Below are positions 49,401-61,600 of a stretch of 64,000 nucleotides of DNA, piece after piece. How positions within the stretch are numbered: position 1 is the first letter of the stretch; each line of letters opens with the position of its first letter. The translations under genes and the position numbers were made by a program. The notes beneath the pieces are model-generated. The model did no database searches, was not told the origin of the DNA, and saw only the letters and a list, made by a program, of their open reading frames with translations. The stretch comes from Nemopilema nomurai (lineage: Eukaryota > Cnidaria > Scyphozoa > Rhizostomeae > Rhizostomatidae): positions 1,978,420-2,042,419 of the forward strand of contig ML133422.1 in assembly GCA_003864495.1 (NCBI GenBank). The letters run 5' to 3'.

Positions 49401-52400
49401 GCATTCTAGCTATCTGTCATTAGATCGCATTGGCAAGTTTTTTACCTTTTTGGCAAAATAAAACCATTGTTTTCTTCTGTCTCTATTTAAGTTCTCTTCA
49501 TGGGAAACTCTTTTTCATCTCCTCTCCTATCTAACTTTGCTCTCAATTTTTTTCATTCTCTTTTCATTCTTTTTTCATTCTCTTTTCATTCTTTTTTCAT
49601 ACATCCATACTTTATACTTATCAATTTTAACCATTCACTCAATTACTCTCAATTCGACTATATTTATCAAACAAATGTGTAAGGCTTGTTTGGAACAAAG
49701 TCCAATTATCGAAGACTCGAAAATAACTCACACTAGCAAACAAAAGTAAACTGCTGACGAATTGTTAGGTACAAGCTATGTACAATTGGCCCACAAAACA
49801 TGCAAAGTTTGACCTGAACACAGCGCAAACATGCAAAGCTGGATCTAAGCGCAGAGCAAACATGCCGTACCTGTGCCCCGTGCTCCAACAGCAGCTTTGC
49901 GACTTCCACGTGACCGTCCTACAAAATAGAAATTTCAAACTTAGAGGTCTCATCAACTGTCCAAAACACTGGTTAAACCCTAATAAAACCTCACACTTAT
50001 TAAATGCATACTATTCATTCCATTTGCCTAAAGCTTCTTTTACAGCAAGATCATGGAATATCACCCCTGGACTATATCCGCCTGCCAACGACAGTTGGTT
50101 TACTGTAAACTCTTTCTTATCGTCAACAGGTTCATACTGTATGTTTTGGCTTTGCGTTGTCTTTTGTAATCTCAAAAATCACCCCCCTAATGCTAACTAA
50201 TAGCTGGGTTTGCTTTTCAAAGGTTCTGAAATTCCGGACATTCAACCGAACATCGAGTTCAATACGAACCATAGAAGCTTCCATGAGAGCTGTGTGCATT
50301 TCGTCTGTCTTGTGCTCCTGATCAGCGCCGCGTTCAAGCAGAAACCGCACCATGTCCACGTGACCTATGGAATTGGATGACGACAAGTTTATGGCGGGAA
50401 ACAAGCAATAAGGATACCGTGAGTAGAAGCTACAACCGTCAATAATTTCGGGATATTCGAGAATTTGATATTTGTATACTCGGGGGGTGAGGGAAATGTA
50501 GAATCGTTGCTCTTTGACTGAGTAAAGCTTTCACGGTTTGATAAGACGCGTAAGAGCTCTAGAGAGGTATGCAGTTTTTTTTGTAACTTGGTCCTGGACT
50601 TAGGAGGACAAACAGCAAAATATAAAATCGTGCTTCTGCTCTGAAGTCGACTCCTTCAATGTTAGAATTAAAGTGTTATCAAGTCACCAAATGGTTTCAA
50701 AACACCAACCTTTATACGCGGCTAGGGTCAACGCGCTCTCTTTGAACTCGCTTGAATGGGTGTTTATGCCAGCCCCTTTGTCCAACAACAACTTCGCGAC
50801 GCCTATGTGGCCTCCACTAGCAGCCTCCATTAAAGGCGTGTGGCCATTCTCGTTCTGATGCTCAAGATCAGCTGAGTTATCCAAGAGCACGCCGACTACG
50901 TCCTCGTACCCGCCACACGATGCGTAATGAAGAGCCGTGTTCCCTGCAAACGGACAACGATGTGCTTTGAGACATGCTCACAATGAATCCTTGCCAGAAC
51001 ACTAACAACCTCATGTCTATACTCCAAATAAAACATAACTGTCATGCTTGACTTAACTAAAGCACGATAGCTGAGGATATCATACAATCAGCTGATCAAA
51101 CAACTTATCAATCAATAAGCTGGTCTATCAATCAACTCATTAATTAATCAACGGGCTTATCAATCAGACGATCGATCAATCAATTGTTTTCAGTTACTGG
51201 ATTTTTGGGCATAGGATTCTAAGAGATCCCGTGTATTGTATGACAAATTTTACTTAGGTAACTTGGTACCTTTAATGTGTTTATGTAACTCTCATTCTCA
51301 TGTAATTCTAATTCTTATTCTCACTCCGTTCGCTGCCGAAGGGAAATTCTAAGAAAAAATTATGTGTGTTTGTGTATGTGTGTATGTAAATTTTGGTTCA
51401 TAAACACATTTAAAGTACCGAGCTACCTAAGTATAATTTGATCAATCAATGGATCTGTTGATCAACTGATCGGCCAACTGGACTGCGGATCGCCCGATTT
51501 AGCAGTCATCTTATCACAGAATCAACCGGTCTATTGATCAACCGATTTATCAATCAACTGATCCAATGTTTCAGTCAGTCAATGTTGCAACTGATCAGCC
51601 AATCATTCTTAATCAATCTCACCTGATGATGACTGTGCGTTGACATTGGCATGGTTCTGCAACAGCAGGCGCACAATGTCGCCGAATCCACCGCTGGCAG
51701 CTTCCATCAACGGCGTGCAATCGCCCTTGCTTCCTCGGTCCTCCACGTTGGCGTTCATGGCCAACAGAACTTGGACCAATTCAAAGTAACCTACGAAATG
51801 ACAAAGTTCAAATAAAAAAGAAACGAATAGGACTGTGAGAAAATTATGTTGGCTAACTATGAATGCACCCTCAATCATATGCCAACATTAACAACTTGCA
51901 AGGTCTCTGTATGTCACTCTTCCTCAATGTGGATATTGGTAGTAAACTCTTTTGTGTTATTTTGACATAAACAATTTGAAACATAAAGGGAACATTTGGC
52001 AACAGCTAAACAATAAAACATGCTCATAAAAAAGATTTATTAATAAAACAATTATATGTATAAAACTTGGTATTGACGTGCCTGCAGAACAAGCTAAGGA
52101 CAGCAAGCTTTCCCCTTCGTCAGTCGGCTCGTGAACACTTCTTCCTTCATCCAGCAACTTTCTCACTGCAGCAATGTCCCCTTCAATGCAGGCCTCAACC
52201 AGACTCCTTGTGCCTAAGTTATTAAATCCATGTTACAAATTATGGCCCAGCAAAAGAAATGAGCTTTACTTAACACACCGCCAATTACATTAAAAGCAAT
52301 TGTTAATTAGAGAAGTATTATTATGGGAAGTTTGTTTTGAAGCCTTTCAATCAATGGTAGAAAACCCCTAGCTAACTGAAGACTGGCTTTAACTTACTTG

Positions 52401-55400
52401 AAATCAACTTGGATCTTAAACTGAGAAAGTCATGAACAAAGTCTGACTGGCACATGACGATTCATATACAGAAGGGTGAAGCAAATAAACCCTGTCACTG
52501 CATTAAATGTTCTCCCATTTAATTACCTACAAGTAAATATCAACGGGCAGCTCCCTCCACCCCTCTCCATTAAATGCACTTCTGATCCAAATTCATCACT
52601 CAATGCACCTCTGAAATAGAGCGATAACAGAATGAAAGTCTGTAAGGATAATCTTACCTTGGTCGTTGATGTGATTCGGACCAGCTTGTGATCTCATTCG
52701 TGTTAGGGCTGCAGCAGCCTCGTCCAAGGCACTGCTTACCGAAGATGTCAGTCTACGCAAAACTTCTGGGTCTGTGAATGCTTTTCCATCTGCTGCAACA
52801 CCTACAAAATATGCCGTGTAAAATAAAATTCACTCATAATTTGAAGTAAAATGAAGCTAATTCAGAATTACCTACTGCCAAGGATATAGCTACTGTGATG
52901 TTAGCAAAATTTTTGCATAACTTGTTTACGTTATGTGTGGCCTGATAAAGCATTAACAAAAAACCCTAAGGTTGGGAACCATGCAATAAATAATGAACCA
53001 TACACTACTGGATCCAAGTCAAAACATAATAAACAAGAGCCATAGGCAGTTAGCAAATGCTAATTCTATTGATGAGATGAAAAAATTCTGTAGGTTCTTG
53101 GTCAAAAAGTGATTCAAACAAACTGATCTAACTTTTGCTTACAATAACTTTGAATTAAAAGATTGTGATTTTTAGAACAAAAGCTCATAGTCTCAAACAA
53201 CAATATGTGACTTCACAATAAAATAATCTGTGTAATATCTATCTTTGGAATACCAAAATACAAAGAATAACAATTACCGATTTGTGGAGACCTTTGAAAA
53301 AAAGAGATAAGCAAAGAGATATACGTTTTAATCATAAAATGCTGATAACAATTGGATGGTTACTATGCCAATGAAGATGATGTCTTTTTTCATTTCAACA
53401 ATGCACTGATATAAAGTATAGCTGCTAAAGATAAATCTGGGTACAAAAGATGAATCCTGCTTTCAAGAACAGTGGCTGATGAGAACAATGAACAACATAC
53501 CTGCAACTTCTAACAATGCCTCCAATCTTGCCTGTGTCTCAGGTGCAACAAGAGTCAAGTTTGATAAATCTCTGATAGGGCCCTCATCGTCTGCCAAAAG
53601 AAGTCTACATGTCGATGCCAAGTCTTGCTTCTTGCCGGAAATCAGCTCATCAATCTGCAAAGAAATAATTTGACACAACTCAGTTGAATGTCTACACTTT
53701 TTTAGATATCATAAAATAATTGATGCAAATAACTCATCCTTGATATATGAGGTACATGAATATATGAAGCTGCAAAGGTCCGACAAATAGTGGAAACACT
53801 TAAGCCATACTTTATAGAACTAGAGTTGCATTAACCAAGAGTTAAAGTATTATAAAACATGCAAGAATCTAATGTCTGCCTATTATTTAAAATTTAAAAA
53901 TTAGCACTTATTTCAATGAGTTACATCTTATTTTTGCAAATGACCCTTTCAAGAACCTTTTGTAAAAATTATTTTTATTAGCATTAAATACATTATATAT
54001 ATATATACACACATTCACAAATTTTAGTTGTATAAAGCTTTAACATCAAACAGTTAACATAAAACAAAACTGATATGTTACATTTCACACATCTTCAAAT
54101 TATTTCTAAAGCATACCTGTGTTACTTAGTGAACTATATATTTTGGAAAATTCATGAAAATGCTAAATTAAGCTAGTTAGTTACATATATTCTAGCTTGG
54201 TTATACCAAACACCATTTGGTCAGCCAGAATTAACTCAGAGCAAATATATTATAGGACATGAACCTGGAGGTGAACACCCATCCAAAGAACATTTCAATT
54301 AATTAAAATCGAAATGCTCAGTATATTCACATTAGTCATTAATATTAGGATAAATAGCACCATATATTTTTAGAGTCCTTATAGAACAAAATATATTCAG
54401 TTTGCCTGTCTTCAAGGATCCAGAGACAAGGGGGAGCTGTCTCAAAAAAAATCCCCGAAACAAGTGTTATACAAAAAATCACTTCGTCTTTTTGCTAGAG
54501 AATGATCAATCTTTCCTACATGAGGTCCCTAGCTTTCAAATTTATCATTGTCTTCATTATTATAAAAATAACCAAACCCTATGACAATGTTTTTAGTCAA
54601 ATTATTGAAAATTATCATTTGTTTTAGCAAGAGTTCTAAACATGGGCTATAGACAAGGATAATTGAAGTTTCATTTAATGGGAACCTGGATGAGTGACAA
54701 AGAAAGTTATATTCTGTGGGGTTCTTCACAATTTCCTAACAATTTCAGGAAAATAGTCAAAACTCAAACCAAATAACATGCATCTATAGACAATACAGTC
54801 TCTTCTATCAATAAAAGCATTTACTTCAACAAAGATTTTGTCCAAATATTATGAGAACTTTTGAAAGCAGAAAAGAATCTGCCTAGAGATTTCTTAATTT
54901 CAGATGGTAAGCTTATTTTGAGGTAACTTCTCAAAACATTGTTCATACTGATGCAGTGTATGTCTACAGTTTAAAACTTAACACCTTGTTGATAAGGCTA
55001 TCATTTACAAAAATTAAGAGGAACTATGTAGCATTTTGGGACATTATTTGCAATAAAATAAAGCATTATAATCTAGAAAATAAATCATATTAATAGATAG
55101 GTTAAGTGCCATCCATTTGCAAACAGTTGTGTGCTATAGAGAGTTGCATGTGCTTTTGTGGAAGAAGGAAAGCAGTCGATTGAATCTGGATTGGCGAAAT
55201 TGATTTTAATTAATTGTTAAGTACAACTGCACGGGAGCATACTTTCTCCATATTGACTGATGTTGACCGAAACTAATATATTATCACCTTGTTGCGGATT
55301 TGATACGAATCATATGCTCTGCTAGAGAAAGGTAAACATTTCTCTTTTCCTGATAAAATTTGGGTTATTTGTGTCTCATTTACAGCGCTTAAAATTCTGA

Positions 55401-56395
55401 ACCAGACTACACTGGGCTTGTGTAAAAATTGACGGTTTTCTCGAACAGATTATCAGAAATAAATGTTTTCAGGACTATGAGAAGGTCTGGAAGAAATGCG
55501 CTGGAAAATATTGTTGTATGTCATATCTCTAACGATGATAATGTCACCGTGGCCTGCTCAAGCAATCTAAGGAGCCAAATGACGTAAGCTACATACAAAG
55601 ATAAACAAAATAAAAGAACGAGAATTCTGTATTTCGAAACGAATCATAGTCCTCTTCCTCGTGAGATAAATACTTAGGATTACGGAGCTTGGACCGAACC
55701 GAGCCATTTAGGACAGCCTCAGTGTGGTCGAGCACGAGGGAGAAAATGTTTACCAAATGGGTTCTCAGTAAATCTTTGAAAAGAGAAAATCTAAGCGGAC
55801 ATTCTTCGAGGTAGATTGGAACATAAATTAGTTCTTTATAAAAAAATAGTGGAGCAGTTTTAGGCAATTATTTGCCTTAGTGACTTTCACCGACAGCGTT
55901 ACAGTTGATCCATCCCGGAATTTAGCAAATCTGGAAGGTTCCACGAATGTCTTAGGAATAGAAATAAACATCACTTTAAATCGTAAGGTAGATTAGTTAT
56001 GCCTGACATTCATCCACTTTTCACAAATAAAATCGTTGTCGGAATTTATGCTGGCTTAAAGAACAACCAACACCTTCCCCAAACACATGACATTGAGTGG
56101 CTGGAGGACTGGCAGCCAGGTTAGGCTAGCCACCTTAAGAAATGCTTAAAATTTTGCAAAATGATTTGTATATTGCATAAGATAACATATTGATTTCAAA
56201 GCGATATCTAGAAGGAAACAATACCCCTGAATGTTCTCCTTCATCTTCACTAAGATCGTCGCTTTCCTCTGATGAGCTTGAAATACTCGGGCTGTTAGCG
56301 GATATCTGCGCCATGTTCCTGAGTTGCGAGCTAAGGCGACTCAATGCCAATTTATTTCTCAGCTTTTCGTCTTGTTCGGTGTTATCCATCTCCAA
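34466..56395 (-). CDS. ANKHD1: ANKHD1/ANKRD17 (mask)-type ankyrin-KH protein with C-terminal SAM domain
   Basis: Large scaffold and RNA-binding protein; fly mask and the human pair act in Hippo/Yorkie and receptor-kinase signalling. Thirty-one exons from high to low: 56225-56395, 53501-53654, 52658-52801, 52082-52213, 51623-51790, 50710-50943, 50270-50364, 49871-49918, 49181-49302, 48387-48454, 47823-47924, 47287-47376, 46785-46894, 45999-46086, 45580-45707, 44470-45451, 44079-44288, 43502-43790, 43043-43148, 42560-42667, 41742-41979, 41071-41267, 40188-40491, 39630-39798, 39178-39435, 38547-38699, 36966-38077, 36315-36559, 35818-35889, 35095-35373, 34466-34507; 2205 aa. Ankyrin block 1 spans about residues 160-640, then a Gln/Pro/Ser linker, block 2 about 975-1320, a Lys/Glu-rich segment, and a KH domain near 1573-1640 (GXXG loop IGRGGCN). 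A Ser/Thr/Pro tail is followed by a SAM-like domain near 2055-2115. The intron after exon 4 is GC-AG. The last small exon is the least certain; the alternative is read-through to a stop at 35059. Confidence 0.93.
35392..35590 (+). repeat. 13-bp minisatellite (CACATCAGGGGTA) in an ANKHD1 intron
   Basis: About eleven copies of a CACATCAGGGGTA-type unit, some shortened by three bases, run to about 35541. They grade into a second array of GGGGTAAAGAAC-type units up to about 35590. The array lies just upstream, in gene direction, of the exon coding the end of the SAM domain. Confidence 0.85.
38761..38945 (+). mobile_element. tRNA-derived SINE-like element
   Basis: The head resembles a Leu/Ser-type tRNA. 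It has a D-arm-like GGCGAATAGTTAAGGC, an anticodon stem CTGAC/GTCAG (38787-38791 and 38798-38802) around a six-base loop, and a B-box-like GGTTCAATCC at 38811-38820 (consensus GGTTCGANTCC). After a T-rich spacer comes a tail containing GACACTGAGAAGGTTATGCT that recurs at about 25889. The acceptor stem is not convincing, so it is not a functional tRNA gene. It sits in the ANKHD1 intron just upstream of the KH exon. Confidence 0.6.
40639..40836 (+). repeat. 18-bp minisatellite with 72-bp higher-order structure
   Basis: Eleven contiguous 18-bp units of the ACAGTATCTTGTAATATT type fill this interval. Units 2-5 and 6-9 form the same ordered set of four variants, including a CTCGCAATATT variant, so the array grew by duplicating a 72-bp block. 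The period is a multiple of three, so long open frames appear on both strands, but this is an ANKHD1 intron. Confidence 0.9.
48950..49045 (+). repeat. Degenerate GTTATAAAYATA repeat in an ANKHD1 intron
   Basis: The motif GTTATAAA followed by TAT or CAT recurs about six times at irregular spacing. It is AT-rich simple sequence. Confidence 0.6.
49546..49602 (+). repeat. Pyrimidine-rich tandem repeat in an ANKHD1 intron
   Basis: TTTTCATTCTTTTTTCATTC-type units alternate about three times in an otherwise pyrimidine-rich stretch. Confidence 0.6.
51080..51620. repeat. Degenerate ATCAATC/TGATCAA-rich tract
   Basis: Short motifs of the ATCAATCAA and TGATCAAC type recur many times in 51085-51205 and again in 51440-51620, on either side of the foldback element at 51251-51433. 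The period is irregular. It looks like an old decayed simple repeat that the foldback element interrupted. Confidence 0.5.
51251..51433. mobile_element. Foldback MITE-like element with about 35-bp inverted ends
   Basis: The left arm 51251-51285 begins TACTTAGGTAACTTGGTACC. It pairs with the reverse complement of 51399-51433 with about five mismatches over 35 bases. The interior of roughly 110 bases includes a TGTGTGTTTGTGTATG run and has no coding capacity. It lies in the ANKHD1 intron between exons 5 and 6 and is flanked on both sides by sequence dense in TGATCAA/ATCAATC motifs. Confidence 0.65.
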
Positions 56396-58335
56396 AATTC
56401 GAATGAATATGATCTACGGTAATATGTAGCAATCGGAAAGTAAGTCTGATTTATCTGTCAATACTGTTTTGTGCCTTCATAATAGTTAATAATAACTCAG
56501 GCCCATGATCCTCCATCTTACTGCTTCGCTTTCCACAGATAAAATGAATCGGTGATTCTGAGCCTGAGCGCGGGTTGCCGCGAGGCTGCGCAGGCCAACA
56601 ATATCACCACAATGAAATTGAATTTCAGGCCTTGTTCTGTAAGATCAACAAATAGGCCGATGCTACTAAAAATACCTCTTGCTATTTCCGAAAGGATCCT
56701 TAGTGATACACTTAGCCTCTTCTTATTAAATGCTCCATATTCTTTATTAAGGCTGTTTTTTAGGGCTTTGCACAATTCTTACAAAGTATTAACTGTCCTT
56801 ACATTGAAAAATCTCTTCTTGATAGAAAATAGCCCGGTTGTGCATAAAGATGAGATATTTCTGCTTCAATGTTTCAATTCAAGTAATTGACAACTATTCT
56901 AGATGACACTGTATCTGAAAATTTCTAAACCAAACTTTGCTTCTACATCAAGGGGTTATTGATTTGAAGTACAATGATCTCGGGTACATTTGATAACTTG
57001 AAAAAAATACAATGCTACTTTCAATGGTTTTCTCAAGCGACAACACGATTCTGGATTATTTCTGCATGCGTATTGAGCATCTTTGAAAATATCTGCTTTT
57101 GAGGGCTACATCAGAAATTTTTGAAGGTTGCATGAATACCATTTGCAAAGGAAAACAAGTGTAATATGCCACGTATATACAGATAATAAATTAATAATCA
57201 AATTATCATGTACAAATCTAGAGTAGATTAGAGCAAATGGAATTGGATATTTAACAACCCTGTTGGCCAGGGAGTTTGGGGAAACTTAAATGCAAAAAGG
57301 GATTGAGATTAAAGAATGATTCCAAGCTCTTGTTTATAAAACAGAACAACTCGGGAAAATTGCCAATATCAAATCTATAATAACCGTTCGCAACTTTTTA
57401 GTCGATACCCCTTCCAACCTTATCCATGTTGGTTTCACATCAGCATCTTAAACTAAAAAATTGACAAATACACTTGTAAAAAGCTTGCATTTAATTTCAT
57501 TTAATCTTATACATATTTTTGCGATTTAAATTCGCAACGCACAACTCTAAAGCAGCTTTTTTAGAATCTCTTTCAATTCTCTGAATGGTCTTTGAAATCC
57601 CTTTTTTCGAAGAGATTAAATAAGCAATTAAGAGTCAATAGGAACGATAAATTCAAATTTAAATTAAATATTTTTTAACATAAATAACAATTGAAAGCAT
57701 ATATTAGTAGAAGAAATCAATAAAATATCACCAACAAGCGTGTATTATTAATTCGTTCAACAAATACGTGTATAAAAATCTGAAAAATTCTTTGTTACAA
57801 AACCAGCTTATAACACGAGAAAAGGCTTGCGTGAAATACTTTTTATGAAATTAGCGGGTATGTATGCATTTACAAATTATGTGGAGCGAATTTTAAGAGA
57901 GACCCTGAGGTGAAGATACACCATGATGAGCGTGGTGTAGGAATTTCCTGTGAGACTCCTTCTCTCTTCAGGTCCAAACGTCTCCGCACTGAAAAATTTA
58001 CGAAAGAAGCTTGGACGGCGGAATTCTCGGCTGATCTAATTGCTATTGTATGAATGTTGCTGTTGTTGTTGTTTCAACTCTGCGCATTTCAATGAGGGTT
58101 TTTGACACCATTTTGAAGTGTTTCAAGTCAGAGACTCTTTAGAATGATTTAAGCAGTGCTTTCTGAAAAAGACAAGATTTGAAATCAATTACTGTTTGTA
58201 CATAGCATACTACATAAATCGATGTGAATATACTCATTGATTGCCACAAAAATTCGCTTTTCAATTAGAGCCACAGAAGACAAACATACAAACAAACAGA
58301 CATACATGCATATAGACATACATGCATACATGCAT

Positions 58336-58383
<48 letters not shown>

Positions 58384-58660
58384 TGAATAAGCTTAAAATG
58401 AATAAACGATGAATAATGTTTACAAAAACTTCAGCATACTATCTAAACTCAATAACCAAAATTGGAAAAGTAGTAAGCTGATGAAGTTAGGGTTTGAGAT
58501 TAGTATGTTTGTTAAATTCTTTCACATTCTCATGCTACTTCTGTCTACAAAAATTCATAACTATGTAATTTCCATATATACAAAGATCATGACCGTGAAT
58601 TTGCATTTTGGAAGGTATATTTTTGTTGACAGTTTGAAAGAAGGTTAGAAAATCGGTGAC
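56396..58660. other. ANKHD1 upstream region and TGN38-like downstream region
   Basis: This holds the ANKHD1 promoter side and the 3' flank of the TGN38-like gene. A minus-strand AAGATGGAGG (56510-56519), similar to a YY1 site, lies about 115 bases before the ANKHD1 start codon. A possible alternative last exon of the TGN38-like gene lies at 57870-57988 (acceptor TTTTTCAG, open for 40 codons), with weak support. The rest is AT-rich with nothing recognised. Confidence 0.4.
58283..58382 (+). repeat. ACAT/ACAG microsatellite
   Basis: A mixed run of ACATACATGC units passes into a pure (ACAG)n tract from about 58336 to 58382. It is simple sequence just past the 3' end of the TGN38-like gene. Confidence 0.9.
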
Positions 58661-61600
58661 CTAATGAACAGTACATTCATAGCTATACATAATATATATG
58701 ACTTTAGATTTACTTTTCATTGAAGGCATAACTTCCTCCAGTTTGGTGTAGTGCTTTGAACTTGGCCTTCCATGATTTGCATTCATACCCTCCAGGACCA
58801 AACCAATAATCTTAAAAAGAAAACACCATTACATAATCATGCATGACATTGAAGTTAAATTGAAACATTGCTATCTTTGTTAGAAATAAAAACATCAAAT
58901 ATTGAATGAAAATTGAAGGCCAAAGAAAGATCAAAGGTCAAGGAAACATGTCAGTCACTAAGTTATTTATATCAGTTTCAATTGTTATAATGTAGATTGA
59001 CAGGAGGGTAGCCAGTCCATAGTTAGAAGTCTTTCTTTTCATGAAAACTAACAAATGTTTCCTAATACTTTAAACAATGTCAATGACCAATAATCTTCTA
59101 CCTAGTTATTGTTCTACTTAGTACCTACATAACAAGTCGAAATTCTAACCTTTCTTCTATTGAAAAACAGCACATACAACAAGACCACCAATACAATTGC
59201 AATCATAAAAAGAATTGCAAAACTTCCTGAATGTTTCTTTGGCTCTATATCATCAAAACCTTTCTTCCAAATTTTCTTATCCTCTTCAGTATTATCGATG
59301 TCTTCTTCCTGTGTGTTATCTCTCTCCTCTGCTGAGCTGAAAAGTGATTGAAATAACCTTAGTACAACATAAAATTAAAGCAATTTGCCAACTGGTATTT
59401 TCTCAAAGATTAAAAACAGGAATAAACAGGGATTGATCTTGTGAGAGTTTTAAACTTTAGTTACTTTGGAGTTACAAGGTGGCAGCAAAGGAAGAGCTTG
59501 TTATAAAATAGCAACAAAATGAATTATATATTTAGAAATTCAAACATCCAAAGACTTTGGCTTGAATGTTAAGAAATTTATGATCCTTGAAGAAAGTTTT
59601 CCACATGGTCAGCATATATTTCACACCATGATGCTTCATGTGAAATTTGTGCTGTTTATGTTTAGAAGCAAAAAGTACCTCGAATAATGTGTGTTTCAAA
59701 TTTAATATATTTTAGATCATGGCATACATTTAGCTTGCAGTTCCTCATTAATGCCAGTGCCTCATGACTGGATTATGTCTCAAACATCTCTAATCTAATT
59801 GCAAATGTTGAAACATTTAACTATAACACTTATTGCTTATAAATATTATATACAACTTTTTGGCCAAAAGTGTATACAGATCTAATCTACTATATGCACA
59901 TTTAACTTTAAAGGATTCACTTACATTACATAAGATCTATAAATTAGAAAATAGTGCATTGTTCACGTGTTGTGGCACAAAAAAGCTGGAGTGATAAAAC
60001 TTATAACAGTAACAGCAGAGTTAAAAACTTTTCAATCTCATAACATCAATGAACCAGCTCATTCCAAAACCCTATGAGCAGTGAGGCAAGATTTTACATT
60101 TATGAAAACTGGCCTAAATTTCAGATTATTAAGCTCAATTACTAACCCATCAGTGACTTTTTTCACTCCTGGCACACCAGCATCCTTTCTTCCACTGACT
60201 TTGTGGTCAGCTTCAGTTCCTGAAACAGGTTGTGTAGTTTGATCTGGGCTTTGTTTCCCATTAATATCTTTACTTTTGGAATCAGCTTTATTTCCTGGTA
60301 CAGGTTGTGTAGTTTGATCTGGGCTTTGTTTCCCATTAATATCTTTACTTTTAGAATCAGCTTTATTTCCTGGTACAGGTTGTGTAGTTGGGTCTGGGCT
60401 TTGTTTCTCTTTGATTTCTTCACTTTTTGGTTCAGCTTCAGTTCCTGAAATAGGTTGTGTAGTTGGATCTGGGCTTTGTTTCCCTTTAATATCTTTACTT
60501 TTGGAATCAGCTTTATTTTCTGGTACAGGTTGTGTAGTTTGATCTGGACTTTGTTTCTCTTTGATTTCTTCACTTTTGGAATCAGCTTTATTTCCTGGTA
60601 CAGGTTGTGTAGTTGGGTCTGGGCTTTGTTTCTCTTTGATTTCTTCACTTTTTGGTTCAGCTTCAGTTCCTGAAATAGGTTGTGTAGTTGGATCTGGGCT
60701 TTGTTTCCCTTTAATATCTTTACTTTTGGAATCAGCTTTATTTTCTGGTACAGGTTGTGTAGTTTGATCTGGGCTTTGTTTCCCTTTAATATCTTTACTT
60801 TTGGAATCAGCTTTATTTCCTGGTACAGGTTGTGTAGTTGGATCTGGGCTTTGTTTCCCATTAATATCTTTACTTTTGGAATCAGCTTCAGTTCCTGAAA
60901 CAGGTTGTGTAGTTTGATCTGGGCTTTGTTTCTCTTTAATATCTTTACTTTTGGAATCAGCTTCAGTTCCTGAAACAGGTTGTGTAGTTTGATCTGCTTG
61001 TGTTTCCTTTAATATCTTTACTTTTGGAATCAGCTTTATTTCCTGGTACAGGTTGTGTAGTTGGATCTGGGCTTTGTTTCTCTTTGTTCTCTTCACTTTT
61101 GGAATCAGCTTCAGTTCCTGAAACAGGTTGTGTAGTTCTTTTTCTGTTATGTCCACCAACAAGGGAGTTCCCTTAAACAAAAATCTCATGTATCAGCCTA
61201 TCTTCATGCTCATAAAGAACAGCTGACTATATCATAAATAAAAGTATATTTTATGAACAGAAAAGATCAACATTACACACATACTTTAGGAAATAACTGC
61301 ATGAGCAATACCTTTTCTGTTTCCTATAAAAACATATTCAATCTGAAGGTGATTACTAAAAGTCTATTTTGTCAAAATTTGATAATCAAACTAATAACTG
61401 TTACTAATGAAAGGACTGTTGAAGGTCTGCTTCTATTCTTTATAGTTAACTGTTTTCAGGGGATTAAACATCAACAGCAACAGCAGCATCGAGGCATTTT
61501 GTAACAAGCAGGCTTTTATCACATGGCTTTATAGTTTTATCATATGGCTTTATAGTTTTAGAAATGTTCTAAGCCAGTTGATAGAAAGCAAGCCTGGGGG

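Noticed and set aside
55589..55867. 92-codon minus-strand frame as an extra ANKHD1 exon
   Set aside because: It starts and ends without fitting splice sites, resembles no part of the family, and exons 1 and 2 already join in phase.
60163..60861. 232-codon minus-strand frame of LHNLYQEIKLIPKVK repeats
   Set aside because: It is another frame of the 75-bp repeat. The frame that continues into the transmembrane exon encodes TTQPVPGNKADSKSK.
60230..60898. Plus-strand hydrophobic repeat ORFs over the same array
   Set aside because: They are shadows of the minus-strand coding repeat, open only because the period is a multiple of three, and lack any supporting signal.
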